Source: Edaphobacter sp. 4G125 (lineage in GTDB: Bacteria; Acidobacteriota; Terriglobia; Terriglobales; Acidobacteriaceae). Taken from it: 64,000 nucleotides of DNA. Both the position numbers and the translations under genes were made by a program. The DNA lies in contig NZ_CP060393.1 in NCBI RefSeq assembly GCF_014274685.1, forward strand, positions 3,841,501 through 3,905,500. The letters run 5' to 3'. How positions within the stretch are numbered: the first letter of the stretch is position 1; every line of letters begins with the position of its first letter. The notes beneath the pieces were generated by a model. It saw only the letters and a program-made list of their open reading frames with translations, had not been told where the DNA came from and did no database searches. Below, piece after piece: positions 27,967 to 37,700 of the stretch.

Positions 27967-28551
27967 ATGAAAAGGATGGCTGCAGTCGTCGCCGTTGTAC
28001 TGCTGTGTTTTGCTTCCGCCGCTTACGCCGACAGTTTTTCGATACATATCACCGTGGACGAAAACGGCAACGGGACATTCACGAACACTACCGGTTTTTA
28101 TGACACGTTGACCGGCTACATGGCTGCGGACCCAGGTCCGGGCGGCGCGTCGAGCGCGCTTACTTACTCATTGCTTAACCCTCCAGGGCTGATTTCGGGC
28201 GACCTCCTGATCTACAACGGCAGCGTGTTCAGCGATGTGGTTCGTTTCAATTCGTCCAACGGCACGCTTGTCTTCTATTCCAATCCAGCCGATGGATACG
28301 ATAGCCTTGCGGACATCGCGTCGCCTCCCGGCTCCTATTACTCGAACACTTTAACTCTTTTCGAGATAGATGGAGTCGTTAACTTCACGCCAACTGCCGG
28401 CCAGCCCGGGTTTGTGACTGGCGCGGCGGGACCGATCACCTACACGCTGTTGAGTGATCCGGCTCCAGTCCCGGAGCCTTCTTCCCTATTGCTGATAGGG
28501 ACAGGCGTTCTGGGCGCGGTCGGTGCGCTCCGGCGTCGGTTCAACGCGTAA
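27967..28551 (+). CDS. PEP-CTERM sorting-domain exported protein
   Basis: A 194-residue exported protein with a signal peptide (MKRMAAVVAVVLLCFASAAYA), a Gly/Thr/Asn-rich beta-type body and a C-terminal PEP-CTERM signal. The signal consists of VPEPSS at about 169-174, the transmembrane stretch LLLIGTGVLGAVGAL and the basic end RRRF. PEP-CTERM proteins are sorted by an exosortase and often associate with exopolysaccharide and floc or biofilm material. No exosortase gene lies in the window. AAAGGAATTAAA precedes the ATG. An A/T-rich 295-base gap upstream probably holds its promoter. Confidence 0.9.
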   Translation: MKRMAAVVAVVLLCFASAAYADSFSIHITVDENGNGTFTNTTGFYDTLTGYMAADPGPGGASSALTYSLLNPPGLISGDLLIYNGSVFSDVVRFNSSNGTLVFYSNPADGYDSLADIASPPGSYYSNTLTLFEIDGVVNFTPTAGQPGFVTGAAGPITYTLLSDPAPVPEPSSLLLIGTGVLGAVGALRRRFNA

Positions 28552-28619
28552 GACTGTCGGTAAAACTCGTAGAAATATCGAGCCGTGGCTGTAGCCCACA
28601 CATCAGCCAGCCATACGTC

Positions 28620-28677
28620 GGGTGCCCATTCATGCGGCTTCATCGCATGAGTGGGCACCCGAGCATAGTTCGAACCG
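28620..28677 (+). repeat. REP-like element R2 with long hairpin
   Basis: GGGTGCCCATTCATGCG (28620-28636) pairs with 28644-28660 over 17 bases with one G-T wobble, loop GCTTCAT. A second small hairpin of the form CGAGC, loop ATA, GTTCG follows and ends ..GAACC as in R1. It lies between the PEP-CTERM and globin genes and can act as a terminator-like structure. Confidence 0.8.
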
Positions 28678-28706
28678 CCTTTACAAAACCGGCGTAAAAT
28701 CCACCC

Positions 28707-29180
28707 ATGTCGAACCCTGTCCCCACCCTCTACGAATGGCTCGGCGGTTCCAGACCTCTTGTGACCCTCCTCGATCGCTTCTACCAGAAAGTCCCCTCCG
28801 ATCCTCTCCTCGCTCCACTCTTCGCGCAAATGCCACCCGAGCACTTCCAGCATGTCGCCTCTTTCATCGGCGAAGTCCTCGGCGGACCTGCTGACTACTC
28901 CGCTCATCACGGCGGGCACGCCAACATGGTCCAGCATCATCTCGGCCGGGGAATCACCGACGAGCAGCGTAAGCATTGGATGCAGCTTTTGCTCGAAACC
29001 GCAGACGAACTGGGCCTCCCCTCCGACCCCGAGTTCCGCTCCGCTCTTGTCGGTTATCTCGAGTGGGGTTCCCGTCTGGCCGTCATCAACTCAGAACTTC
29101 CTGCGGATGCTCCCGTTACCGAAGCCCCCATGCCTTCCTGGAACTGGGGAGCTCCTGGCGGCCCCTATCAACCCGAATAG
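28707..29180 (+). CDS. truncated haemoglobin, group II-like
   Basis: A 157-residue globin of the 2-on-2 type that binds oxygen or nitric oxide at haem. It opens TLYEWLGGSRPLVTLLDRFYQKVPSDPLLAPLF, the usual trHb start with the Tyr B10 region. The FIGEVLGGPADYSAHHGGHANMV stretch holds the proximal histidine region. The C-terminus is Pro-rich and longer than the globin fold. TAAAAT ends six bases before the ATG with no ribosome binding site, suggesting a leaderless transcript. It converges with the SCO1 gene. Detoxification of nitric oxide or peroxide is a reasonable role. Confidence 0.9.
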   Translation: MSNPVPTLYEWLGGSRPLVTLLDRFYQKVPSDPLLAPLFAQMPPEHFQHVASFIGEVLGGPADYSAHHGGHANMVQHHLGRGITDEQRKHWMQLLLETADELGLPSDPEFRSALVGYLEWGSRLAVINSELPADAPVTEAPMPSWNWGAPGGPYQPE

Positions 29181-29181
29181 C

Positions 29182-30039
29182 TTACGCTGCCAGGCCGGAA
29201 CCTGTTCGCTTCCGCGAAAGGAAGTAGAACCCGATTCCCATCCCAATCAGCGTCACTCCAGCGGCCAGCCCAAGCAGCCGCAATACCGCAACCGTGTACT
29301 TTCCCGACGAAGGAACATAGTTGCAGCAATAAAGCAGGAACAGGTCCTTCGCTGAAGCAATCTTCAGATTCGAGGCATTGACCAGCGCGAGCCGCACATC
29401 TCTTGTCGGATAATCGATCCCCGCCAGATACTCCGACATCCTTCCATCGGGAGTCGCAAACATCACCACGCTCGAGTGCGCAAACTGGTCCATCTTCCCA
29501 TCCGGTCCCGGCACTCGCACATAGTGGAAGCCCGTCGCCTCGCTCAAAGCGGTAATCTCCGCCTGCTGTCCGGTCAAAAAATGAACCCCGTTCCCTGCAT
29601 CCGGCTGGCCCAGTTCCGTCAAAAATGTCTTCTTTGCCGAACTCGCATCTTGTGGAGTGTCCATCGGGTCGATGCTGACCACCACCACGTCATAATCTTT
29701 GCCTGCCGTGAATCCAACCCCTCGCAATGCGGTCGAAAGGCCATGCAGAACCTGCGGACACAGCATCGTGCACTTGAAGTACACCAGCGCCATGGCGACC
29801 GGTCGCTTGTGGAAGTACTCATCCAATGCGACCTGCTTCCCGGTCTCGTCGACAAACGATGCCTTGAGCGGCAAAGGCTGGTTCAACCGCTCCACAAGCC
29901 CGGCATCCTTCAAATAGTTCGGAGTAGTCTGCGATGTCGAACCCAGAGGATGGCTATCGTTAAGCTGCTGTCCCCACAAAGCCGCCCCGGATAAGACCAA
30001 GCCCAGAACCGCCACTACACCGAAACGCAAAAAACGCAT
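29182..30039 (-). CDS. SCO1/SenC-family copper chaperone
   Basis: A 285-residue thioredoxin-fold protein that delivers copper to the CuA site of cytochrome oxidase or acts as a thiol reductase. An N-terminal signal sequence (MRFLRFGVVAVLGLVLSGAALWG) leads to the periplasmic domain. The copper motif is CTMLC in ALVYFKCTMLCPQVL (about 91-105). The distal ligand histidine is in FAHSSVVMFATPDGR (about 196-210). A C-terminal TM helix (about 255-275) is followed by a basic RKR. No oxidase subunit genes are nearby. The 3' end almost touches the globin gene. Confidence 0.9.
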   Translation of the reverse strand: MRFLRFGVVAVLGLVLSGAALWGQQLNDSHPLGSTSQTTPNYLKDAGLVERLNQPLPLKASFVDETGKQVALDEYFHKRPVAMALVYFKCTMLCPQVLHGLSTALRGVGFTAGKDYDVVVVSIDPMDTPQDASSAKKTFLTELGQPDAGNGVHFLTGQQAEITALSEATGFHYVRVPGPDGKMDQFAHSSVVMFATPDGRMSEYLAGIDYPTRDVRLALVNASNLKIASAKDLFLLYCCNYVPSSGKYTVAVLRLLGLAAGVTLIGMGIGFYFLSRKRTGSGLAA

Positions 30040-30106
30040 CGAAATCCTCTTTCTGCAAGGACGCTCTAACTTTTATGCTACGCCCCGAATATCTCGGTCT
30101 GGGAGT

Positions 30107-30309
30107 CTGTCAAGTCCAAATCCCTTCGATATCACTGATTCCACAGCACATCCCGATTGCAGATTGACCCCTTCCACTTCGCTAAACTGGAAGTAGAGCT
30201 GAAACGAAAAGGAGTTCCGAAATGTCTCCTTTCCTCATCCTGCACTCGCGGCAAGTCCAGACCTAAGCCCCATCTCCTGAATACTTTGTACAAAAACAGG
30301 AGGAGGGGC
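30107..30309 (+). repeat. family B interspersed repeat, copy B1
   Basis: About 203 bases starting CTGTCAAGTC and ending ACAAAAACAGGAGGAGGGG. The conserved blocks are GCAGATTGACC, CTAAACTGGAAGTAGAGC, GAAAAGGAG and GAATACTTT. AAAGGAG and CTCCTTT here form a small hairpin. It fills most of the 368-base gap between the SCO1 gene and the second glycosyltransferase. Confidence 0.8.
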
Positions 30310-30407
30310 ATCACACCCGGCAACCGCTACAGGAAAACCGCTCACGTACAATCGGTTCGATAGAAACCTTTTGCCGGAGCCATATCCTGTCCCATCTGCT
30401 TCCATCT

Positions 30408-32048
30408 TTGACCTCGGCCCTCGGGCTGCTGCTGGCCCCGCATGGCTTTAGCCACTATTGGAAGTCGCACTACCTCGACCAGACCTTCAAGGGGCTCTAT
30501 CGCTGGAATGCTTTCGATACAGCGCTGTTGATTCCTTACTTCGTCGTCATGGTCATCCTGGCGTTCTACGGAATCCATCGCTATCAGCTCGTCTGGCTCT
30601 ATTACAAGAACCGCAAGAACGCCAGCAAATGGAACGAGCCGCTGGCCCGTTTCGTCGAAGGTCAGCTTCCCTTCGTCACCATCCAGCTCCCCATCTTCAA
30701 TGAGCAGTTCGTCATCGATCGCCTCATCGATGCTTGCTGCCGCCTCGATTATCCTCGCGACCGCTTCGAGATTCAGGTGCTCGACGACTCCACCGACGAA
30801 ACCACGGAAGTCGCCCAGCAGATCGTCGAACGCTACGCCACCGGCTTCGCCGGAATGGACCCGCAACCCATCGTCTATATCCATCGCACCAACCGCTACG
30901 GCTTCAAAGCGGGTGCGCTCGATAACGGGCTCAAGTCCGCGCGTGGCGAATTCGTCGCCATCTTCGACGCCGACTTCGTCCCGCCGCGCGAGTGGGTCAT
31001 GCAGGTCATCCACCACTTCGCCGAGCCGCAGATCGGCATGGTTCAGACCCGCTGGACGCATCTCAATCGCGATTACAGCTTCCTCACCCAGGTCGAGGCC
31101 ATCATGCTCGATGGCCATTTTGTGCTGGAGCACGGCGGCCGCTCCCGCGCAAACGTCTTCTTCAACTTCAACGGCACCGCCGGAATGTGGCGACGCGAAA
31201 CCATCGGCGCCGCCGGCGGCTGGCAACACGACACGCTCACCGAAGACACCGACCTAAGCTATCGCGCCCAAATGGTCGGCTGGAAGTTCAAGTACCTCCA
31301 GGATGTGGAGTGCCCCGCCGAGCTTCCCATCGAGATGACCGCCTTCAAGACCCAGCAGGCACGGTGGGCTAAAGGACTCATTCAAACCGGCAAAAAAATT
31401 CTCCCGCGCGTCCTCAAGAGCGACGTGCCTTGGCACACCAAGCTCGAAGCCTGGTATCACCTCACGGCAAACATCAGCTATCCCTTGATGATCATCCTTA
31501 GCATCCTGTTGATGCCCGCGATGATCATTCGCAGCTGGCAGGGCCTCTTGCAGATGCTGCTGATCGATCTGCCACTCTTCATGGCCAGCACCATGTCGAT
31601 CTCCAGCTTCTACCTCGTCAGCCAGAAAGAGCTCTTCCCCAAGAAGTGGGGCCGAACATTCCTGTATCTCCCATTCTTGATGGCACTTGGCGTTGGCCTC
31701 ACCATCACAAACACCAAGGCCGTGATGGAGGCGCTCTTCGGTGTGAAGTCCGCCTTTGCCCGTACTCCGAAATATCGCGTGAACAAAAAGGGCGAGAAGA
31801 GCCAGGCCAAGAAGTATCGCAAGCGCCTCGGCATCATCCCCTGGATCGAGCTCGCCATCGGATGCTACTTCGCCGCGACGGTCTGGTATGCCATCACGAC
31901 AGAGAACTACTTCACCGTGCCCTTCCTCGTTCTCTTTGTCTTCGGTTACTGGTACACCGGCCTGCTGAGTCTTCTTCAGGGGCGTTTCGAACGCTTCGGA
32001 AACGCCGGGCAGGAGTTCCACGAAAAGCCGTATCCGATGGGAATTTAA
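30408..32048 (+). CDS. membrane family 2 glycosyltransferase, cellulose-synthase/ceramide-glucosyltransferase-like
   Basis: A 546-residue processive-type GT2. TM helices flank a cytoplasmic GT-A domain (about 85-330) with QVLDDSTDET, the FDADF metal motif, TEDTDLSYR and the QxxRW-type QQARWAKG. At least four TM helices follow (from about 350). It probably polymerises or transfers a sugar for an exopolysaccharide or glycolipid. No ATG occurs in frame before the first TM helix. The only near-upstream candidate is TTG at 30408, without a visible ribosome binding site, so the start is uncertain. The family B repeat ends about 100 bases upstream. Confidence 0.85.
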   Translation: MTSALGLLLAPHGFSHYWKSHYLDQTFKGLYRWNAFDTALLIPYFVVMVILAFYGIHRYQLVWLYYKNRKNASKWNEPLARFVEGQLPFVTIQLPIFNEQFVIDRLIDACCRLDYPRDRFEIQVLDDSTDETTEVAQQIVERYATGFAGMDPQPIVYIHRTNRYGFKAGALDNGLKSARGEFVAIFDADFVPPREWVMQVIHHFAEPQIGMVQTRWTHLNRDYSFLTQVEAIMLDGHFVLEHGGRSRANVFFNFNGTAGMWRRETIGAAGGWQHDTLTEDTDLSYRAQMVGWKFKYLQDVECPAELPIEMTAFKTQQARWAKGLIQTGKKILPRVLKSDVPWHTKLEAWYHLTANISYPLMIILSILLMPAMIIRSWQGLLQMLLIDLPLFMASTMSISSFYLVSQKELFPKKWGRTFLYLPFLMALGVGLTITNTKAVMEALFGVKSAFARTPKYRVNKKGEKSQAKKYRKRLGIIPWIELAIGCYFAATVWYAITTENYFTVPFLVLFVFGYWYTGLLSLLQGRFERFGNAGQEFHEKPYPMGI

Positions 32049-32067
32049 GATTGCTTGCCCTGCATGT

Positions 32068-32117
32068 GTCATCCTGAGCGAAACGGCGTCAGCCGCGCAG
32101 TCGAAGGATCTGCGTTT
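32068..32117 (+). repeat. family C interspersed repeat, intergenic copy
   Basis: GTCATCCTGAGCGAAACGGC and on, 46 of 50 positions identical to the copy inside glmS. It lies 20 bases after the glycosyltransferase stop. It contains CGGC-GTCA-GCCG, a short hairpin. Confidence 0.85.
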
Positions 32118-32169
32118 CACTATGCTGGACGAGCGCAGTTAGCACATCAGAAATACGGGGTGCCGCCAA

Positions 32170-33537
32170 ATGAAGATACGAATATGGATCGCAACCATCC
32201 TACTCACTCTCTCCTGTGCTTCCTCTTTCGCCCTCGACTCTGTCCCTAAGCCTGAATATCACCAGCGCCGCGCCGCGCTTGCAGAAAAACTGCACGGCGG
32301 CATCGCTGTTCTCTTTGCTGCAGAAGAATCTGTTCTAGACTTCATGCCTTACCGTCAGGACTCGGACTTCTACTATCTCTCCGGGTGGAACGAGCCCGGA
32401 GCCGCAATCGTCATCCTCCCTGCTGTTGACGCAGCTCCCGAGACTCCCGGCACTGCACTCGGAGGCCGCGCAGCGCAGCCCTACCGCGAGATTCTCTTCC
32501 TGCCAACGCGCAATCCTCGCACCGAGAAGTACACCGGCCCCAAGATGGATGCAGCCACCCCTGGCGTCGCAGCAACCACGGGCTTCGACGAAGTGCTGCC
32601 GATGACTGAGCTGCCTGCCGTCCTGAACAAGATCGCGCAGGCAGACCGCAATCGCATCCGCGATGTATGGACAGAAAAAGACTCTCCACAGGCCAAAGCC
32701 CTTCTCGGATTCACCGCCGCTACGTTGGGCCTCTCTGATCTTGAATCTGCAGGCGATGTCTCGCAGCCCATCATGACTCTGCGAGCATTCAAATCCCCCG
32801 CTGAAGTGGAACTAATTCGCAAAGCGACTGACGCCTCCATTGCAGCGCAGCTTGCAGGTATGAGAACCATCATGCCTGGCGTTCGCGAGCGTACCGTCGC
32901 CGGTGTCGAGATCGCAAAGATGATGCAGGAGGGTTGTGAGCGACCGAGCTATGCTCCCATCGTCGGTTCAGGCCCCAACTCCACCACGCTGCACTACAGC
33001 GACAACTCCCGCATCATGAAGTCCGGTGATACGGTCGTCATCGACGAAGCCGGCGAGTACAGCATGTACGCCTCCGATATCACTCGCACCATGCCCGTCA
33101 GCGGCCACTTCACCGCGCGGCAGCGCGAAATCTACAACCTCGTCCTCGGTGCACAGCGAGCCGCAGCCGCGGCCTTCGTTGCCGGTAAGTCCACCATCAA
33201 TGATCCCCAGCATAAGCGTCCCGATTCACTCGACACCATCGCCTTCAACTACATCAACGAGCACGGCAAAGATCTCCACGGACAGCCGCTCGGCCAGTAC
33301 ATGGTGCATGGCATTGGCCATCTCGTCGGTATCGATGTCCACGATCCCTGGGAATACTCCAGGCCTCTCGACAAAGGTATGGTCTTCACCATCGAACCCG
33401 GACTCTATCTACCCGAAGAGAACATCGGCGTCCGCATCGAAGATGTCTTCTACGTCGGTCCCGATGGTAAGCTCATCGATCTCGTAGAGAAACTTCCTCA
33501 CGAAGCCACGGATATCGAAGCCGCGATGAAAAAGTAA
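32170..33537 (+). CDS. secreted aminopeptidase P (M24 family)
   Basis: A 455-residue pita-bread metallopeptidase that removes an N-terminal residue before proline. A signal peptide (MKIRIWIATILLTLSCASSFA) makes it extracytoplasmic, unlike the cytoplasmic E. coli PepP. The N-terminal creatinase-like domain (about 25-190) has the aminopeptidase P pattern MPYRQDSDFYYLSGW. The M24 domain shows the metal ligands in DEAGEYSMYASDITRTMP (two Asp), HGIGHLVGIDVHD (His), FTIEPGLYL (Glu) and VRIEDVF (Glu). A strong terminator follows. It may process Pro-rich peptides in the periplasm for amino-acid scavenging. Confidence 0.93.
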   Translation: MKIRIWIATILLTLSCASSFALDSVPKPEYHQRRAALAEKLHGGIAVLFAAEESVLDFMPYRQDSDFYYLSGWNEPGAAIVILPAVDAAPETPGTALGGRAAQPYREILFLPTRNPRTEKYTGPKMDAATPGVAATTGFDEVLPMTELPAVLNKIAQADRNRIRDVWTEKDSPQAKALLGFTAATLGLSDLESAGDVSQPIMTLRAFKSPAEVELIRKATDASIAAQLAGMRTIMPGVRERTVAGVEIAKMMQEGCERPSYAPIVGSGPNSTTLHYSDNSRIMKSGDTVVIDEAGEYSMYASDITRTMPVSGHFTARQREIYNLVLGAQRAAAAAFVAGKSTINDPQHKRPDSLDTIAFNYINEHGKDLHGQPLGQYMVHGIGHLVGIDVHDPWEYSRPLDKGMVFTIEPGLYLPEENIGVRIEDVFYVGPDGKLIDLVEKLPHEATDIEAAMKK

Positions 33538-33555
33538 TCTCTGTTCGCGAGCACG

Positions 33556-33586
33556 AAAAAGCCCGGCATCACGCCGGGCTTTTTCT
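33556..33586. terminator. bidirectional terminator
   Basis: AAAAAGCCCGGC at 33556-33567 pairs perfectly with 33573-33584 around ATCAC. It separates the convergent aminopeptidase and outer-membrane protein genes. Confidence 0.9.
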
Positions 33587-33602
33587 CATCCACCCACAAA
33601 AA

Positions 33603-34589
33603 CTACCAGCGAATACCAACCGTGATTGGGAAGTATCCCGTACGCTTGTTGTTCTCTGGATAGTACGAGTTCACCGAGTTGGAGCTGGGCTGGTTGTCGA
33701 CCCAGACATACCGCGCCTCCGCATACAGCTTCTCCGAAGCAAATCGCGAGAACCGGTAGGTAAAACCGATACCGCCATTCACACCGCCAGCATTATTCGA
33801 ATAGTGATCGAAGGTCTGGTTCTGGGTGAACTGGTAGCAGAAGCCGAAGAAGTCGCAGAACACACCGGTCTGCGGAAGAGTCCAGTTCGTAATCTTACGG
33901 TAGAAGCCGCCACCGCCGATCACGTACGCCCCCACCGAATCACCCTGATAGAAGGTGTACATCGGATTCAGCGTGAACGACCACATGTGCGCATTGCCAT
34001 CGAGGCCCGCAAGGCTGATGGGATTTCCATTGCTGTCGACAAGGTTGAGATTGGTGTAGCGAGCATATTGACGATTGATGTTTCCACTCGTCAGACCGAG
34101 CTTGTCATAGTCATATTGCAGCAGCACGGCAAACTTTTTGCTGAAGTTATATCCAGCGCCCACCTGGAACTTCCAGCTTGTGCCAAGCTCTTTACCTGCA
34201 GAGCCTGTGGGCAGGGTAAAGCCTGCGCCAGCGTTGAAAGTATATTTGTTCGAACCATCAGGATTATGCCAACGATCGCTGTAATTGGTGCGGCGTCCAT
34301 AGGTGCGGCGCGGTGGCGGCTGGTCTTCTCCAAAACGTGGCATAAAGTTTTCTGCCGAGGCCACCTCATCGCTGCTCGAAGCACTCGAGCTGTAGTTCAA
34401 CTCTGCCGGTCGAGTCAGATCAATCGGAGCCATCAGACTCTTCTTCAGGTCAATGGCCTTTCCTGCATCCGGTGCTGGTGCGGCAGACTGTGCATAGAGG
34501 CACACGCTCGTCCCCGCACTCAAAAAAGCTACAGCGGCGGCGTAGGCCACCGTTCTGGAGAGACGGTTGTTGCTCGTCATGAAATGCAT
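33603..34589 (-). CDS. outer-membrane beta-barrel protein
   Basis: A 328-residue protein with a signal peptide (TVAYAAAVAFLSAGTSVCLYAQ). The mature body has alternating aromatic and polar strands typical of an eight-strand barrel (FTLPTGSAGKELGTSWKFQ, YNFSKKFAVLLQYDYD, YAEARYVWVDNQPSS) and ends in ITVGIRW, a C-terminal aromatic strand for BAM recognition. The conserved adhesin/OmpA-like pattern is weak, so the role is structural or unknown. AAGGGGAG eight bases before the ATG at 34589 supports this start. A start three codons later is also possible. Confidence 0.8.
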   Translation of the reverse strand: MHFMTSNNRLSRTVAYAAAVAFLSAGTSVCLYAQSAAPAPDAGKAIDLKKSLMAPIDLTRPAELNYSSSASSSDEVASAENFMPRFGEDQPPPRRTYGRRTNYSDRWHNPDGSNKYTFNAGAGFTLPTGSAGKELGTSWKFQVGAGYNFSKKFAVLLQYDYDKLGLTSGNINRQYARYTNLNLVDSNGNPISLAGLDGNAHMWSFTLNPMYTFYQGDSVGAYVIGGGGFYRKITNWTLPQTGVFCDFFGFCYQFTQNQTFDHYSNNAGGVNGGIGFTYRFSRFASEKLYAEARYVWVDNQPSSNSVNSYYPENNKRTGYFPITVGIRW

Positions 34590-34721
34590 CCTTCTAGCTC
34601 CCCTTGATAAAAATCTACTGGTTCTCTAACCCTAACTCACAGCGCTTGTTGTGTAGGACGCGTGAAATTAGAAATTGGATGACAATATCTCGTTCAGTTT
34701 GTGACAAAAAGACAAAGGAAA

Positions 34722-34756
34722 AGGGCATCCTTCGTTCGGGATGCCCACGTATTGTT
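34722..34756 (-). terminator. terminator after the RNase E/G gene
   Basis: On the minus strand GGGCATCC, an eight-base loop and GGATGCCC (34733-34756) are followed by TTTTCCTTT. It lies just past the stop of the ribonuclease gene. Confidence 0.8.
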
Positions 34757-34772
34757 TTCCTTATTCTACCGC

Positions 34773-37700
34773 TTAGTGGATGTCGAATTGCTCCGGATGG
34801 AGGCTCGGGTCCGACTTCACCAGAATCGTCTTGCCCACCATCTCTTCCATCTCCTGCAGCCACTTCGTCGAAGACTTCAGTTGCTTCACCACATCGGGAT
34901 GCACACGCAGCATTACATCGTTGCGGTCCAGGTGCTTCGACATCTTCCGCATCTCGACATAGATGTCGTTGCACACTGTCACCGGCGACTTCACCATGCC
35001 CGTTCCCGCGCAAATGTTGCACTGCGTCGAAAGCGTACGCTCCAGCGACTGTTTCACGCGCTTGCGCGTAATCGCCACCAGACCAAAATCGTTGAACTGA
35101 AGAATCTTCGATGGAGCACGATCGTTCTTCAACTCCTCTTCCAGTGCCGCCATCACCTTCTGACGATTCTTGCGCTCATCCATATCAATGAAGTCGATAA
35201 TGATGATGCCGCCCAGATCGCGCAATCGGATCTGACGCACAATCTCCGGGATTGCATCCAGGTTCGTCTTCACAATCGTGTCTTCCAGACGCGCCGTTTT
35301 ACCGACATACTTGCCGGTGTTGATATCGATCGCGACCAGGGCTTCGGTCTGGTTGATCACAATCGATCCACCGGACTTCAGCCACACCTTCGAACGCAGC
35401 GCCTTGTTGATCTCCTCAGTGATGCCGAACTGTTCGAACAGCGGCGTCTCCTTGGTGTACAGCTTCACGCGGCGAATCAGGCTCGGCTGGAAACGCTGCA
35501 GGAAGCGAAGAATCCGCTCGTAGTTGTCTTCACTGTCGACCCAGATCGCCGAAAAGTTATCCGTCACCTGGTCACGCAGAATGCGCTCGACAAGATTGAG
35601 ATCGTGATAGATCAGCGCCGGCGACTTCGAGGACTCCGACCGCTGCTTGATGTCGGCCCACAGGTTCAACAGGAATCGCAGATCGCTGCGCAGCTCTTCT
35701 TCCGTCGCTCCAGCCGCAGCCGTGCGAACAATAAAGCCACCTGCTGCATCGCCTTTCTCGCTCAGCAGAATCTCCTTCAGCCTGCGACGCTCGCCATCCG
35801 ACTCAATCTTGCGTGAGACACCCGTATGGTTCACCGTCGGCATAAACACCAGGAACCGGCCCGGCAGAGCAATATGCGATGTAATTCGCGCACCCTTCTT
35901 GGCGATCGGCTCCTTGGCGATCTGGACCAGGACCTCCTGGCCCGGCTTCAGAAGCTCGGTGATCGCTGGAAGATCGGTCGCCTGCACCGAGCTGCGGCCA
36001 CGACGGCGATCTCCACCGCCCGTGTGACGCACTCCGCGCCCTCCGCGGCGATCTCTACGGCCACGACGGCGATCAAACTCACGCGCAGGCTCCTGCTCAG
36101 TCGCTGCACCGTCGGCCACTGCACCGGTTTCACTCTCTTCGGAGTCTTCCTCGTCCGTCAGGCCTTCGTCTTCTTCAGTTTCATCCTCGACAGCGTACTC
36201 GGCTCCTGCTGTCTCGTAGCTCCCATCGTCGACGGCTTCTTCCTCTTCGAAATCTTCTTCTTCCAGCGCAGGAGCCGTGACCTCGTCGATCGACATCTCG
36301 CGGATCATCGTCCCCAGATCCGCAGCGCCCTCCAACGTCTCCTCCTCATCGAAATCATCCAGCTCTTCGATCGAGCTGGCAAACAAGGTATCCGGATCGA
36401 GGGCCGCTCCATGAATGGCTCCTTCTTCGATTCTGTCCGCTGCATGTTCGAACGCCTGCTGCTCTGCCTCTGTCTCGACTGTGCTGACTTCCGGCTCAGG
36501 CGAAACCATCTCGCCACTGGCCTCGATCGAAGTCACCTCGTGAACCTCCGCCGCCACCTCTGGTTCTTCTGGCGCGGTCGCATGAGTCTCTACAAATTCG
36601 TGCTGCTCAATCTCGACGTGCGGTAGCTCAGAGTGATGTGCCGCAACCTCCTCGACTGGAGACTCCACCGGCTCTTCCACTGGCGCACTCTGACGAAACT
36701 CACTCGGAGGAACAGGATCGAACCGATACGACACCGAAGTCTCTTCGGTTGGTTCATACTCCACAGGCTCCGCGGGCTTCTCCTCCAGGGGAGCGCTGGC
36801 CAACTCTTCGGTGGTGGTCTCCTCAACCACCTCTGGAACAGGAGCCGCTACCGGCGGATCCTTTCGGCGACGTCGCGACAGCGACTCACCCGGAAGCACC
36901 AGACCGCCATCCCATCCCGCCGGAATCTCATACCCGGGCGCTGTCGGTGCAGCAACCACCGGTGCAGGCTTCGCTGCGCTGGCGACAGGCTCCTCTTCCC
37001 CCGGTTTGCGATACTTCGAGAGAGACTCGCCCGGAAGCACAATCGCCTCATGGCCCGGCTCCGGCTGGTCCTTCTCTGTCGAATACTCCTCGCCCGAACC
37101 CTCTAAACCATACAGCGATGTTCGCGGAGCGAATCCTCGCGGTGCGCGGCGCCCACGATCACGCCCGCCACGGTCGCGCCGACCCCGGCCACGATCTTCG
37201 CTGCGATGAAAGCCCTCATCCGAAGGCTGCTCTGTTTCAGGCGCAGACTCCAGAACGGCCTCCACGGCCTCGGTCGATCCATCAATCTCGATTGGCGCCC
37301 CATATTCCTCGCCTTCCTGCTGAGGCTCGACTGTCTGCTCGCCCTCGGCGCTCTGCTGACGTCCACGTCCACGTCCGCGCCGACGGCGTCCGCGCCATCG
37401 GCGGCTGCCCTCTGCCGAGGACACACCCTCACCTTCACCCCGAGCCTGCTCGCTATCCTGCTCCTCGGCTCCTTCAGAAGGCCCATCCTGTCGGACGTAC
37501 TCTTCTCTCTCCGAAGCAGCTCCGCCCTCGGCGTTCTGCTGACGTTCGCGGCTTCCATTCCGGTCCCGGCGATCGCGACGGCCACGCCCCTCTCCCGATC
37601 CCGAAGCCCCCTCGCGACGTCCACCGTTCTTGTGCGAACCTTCGCCCTCGAAGTCGGCAGAGTCTCCCGCCTCCTCCATAAAGTCCGTGATGTACAGGAA

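Noticed and set aside
34701..35816. A 371-codon open frame on the plus strand inside the RNase gene
   Set aside because: It is antisense to the conserved catalytic domain. Its sequence is Arg/His/Leu-rich without known motifs.
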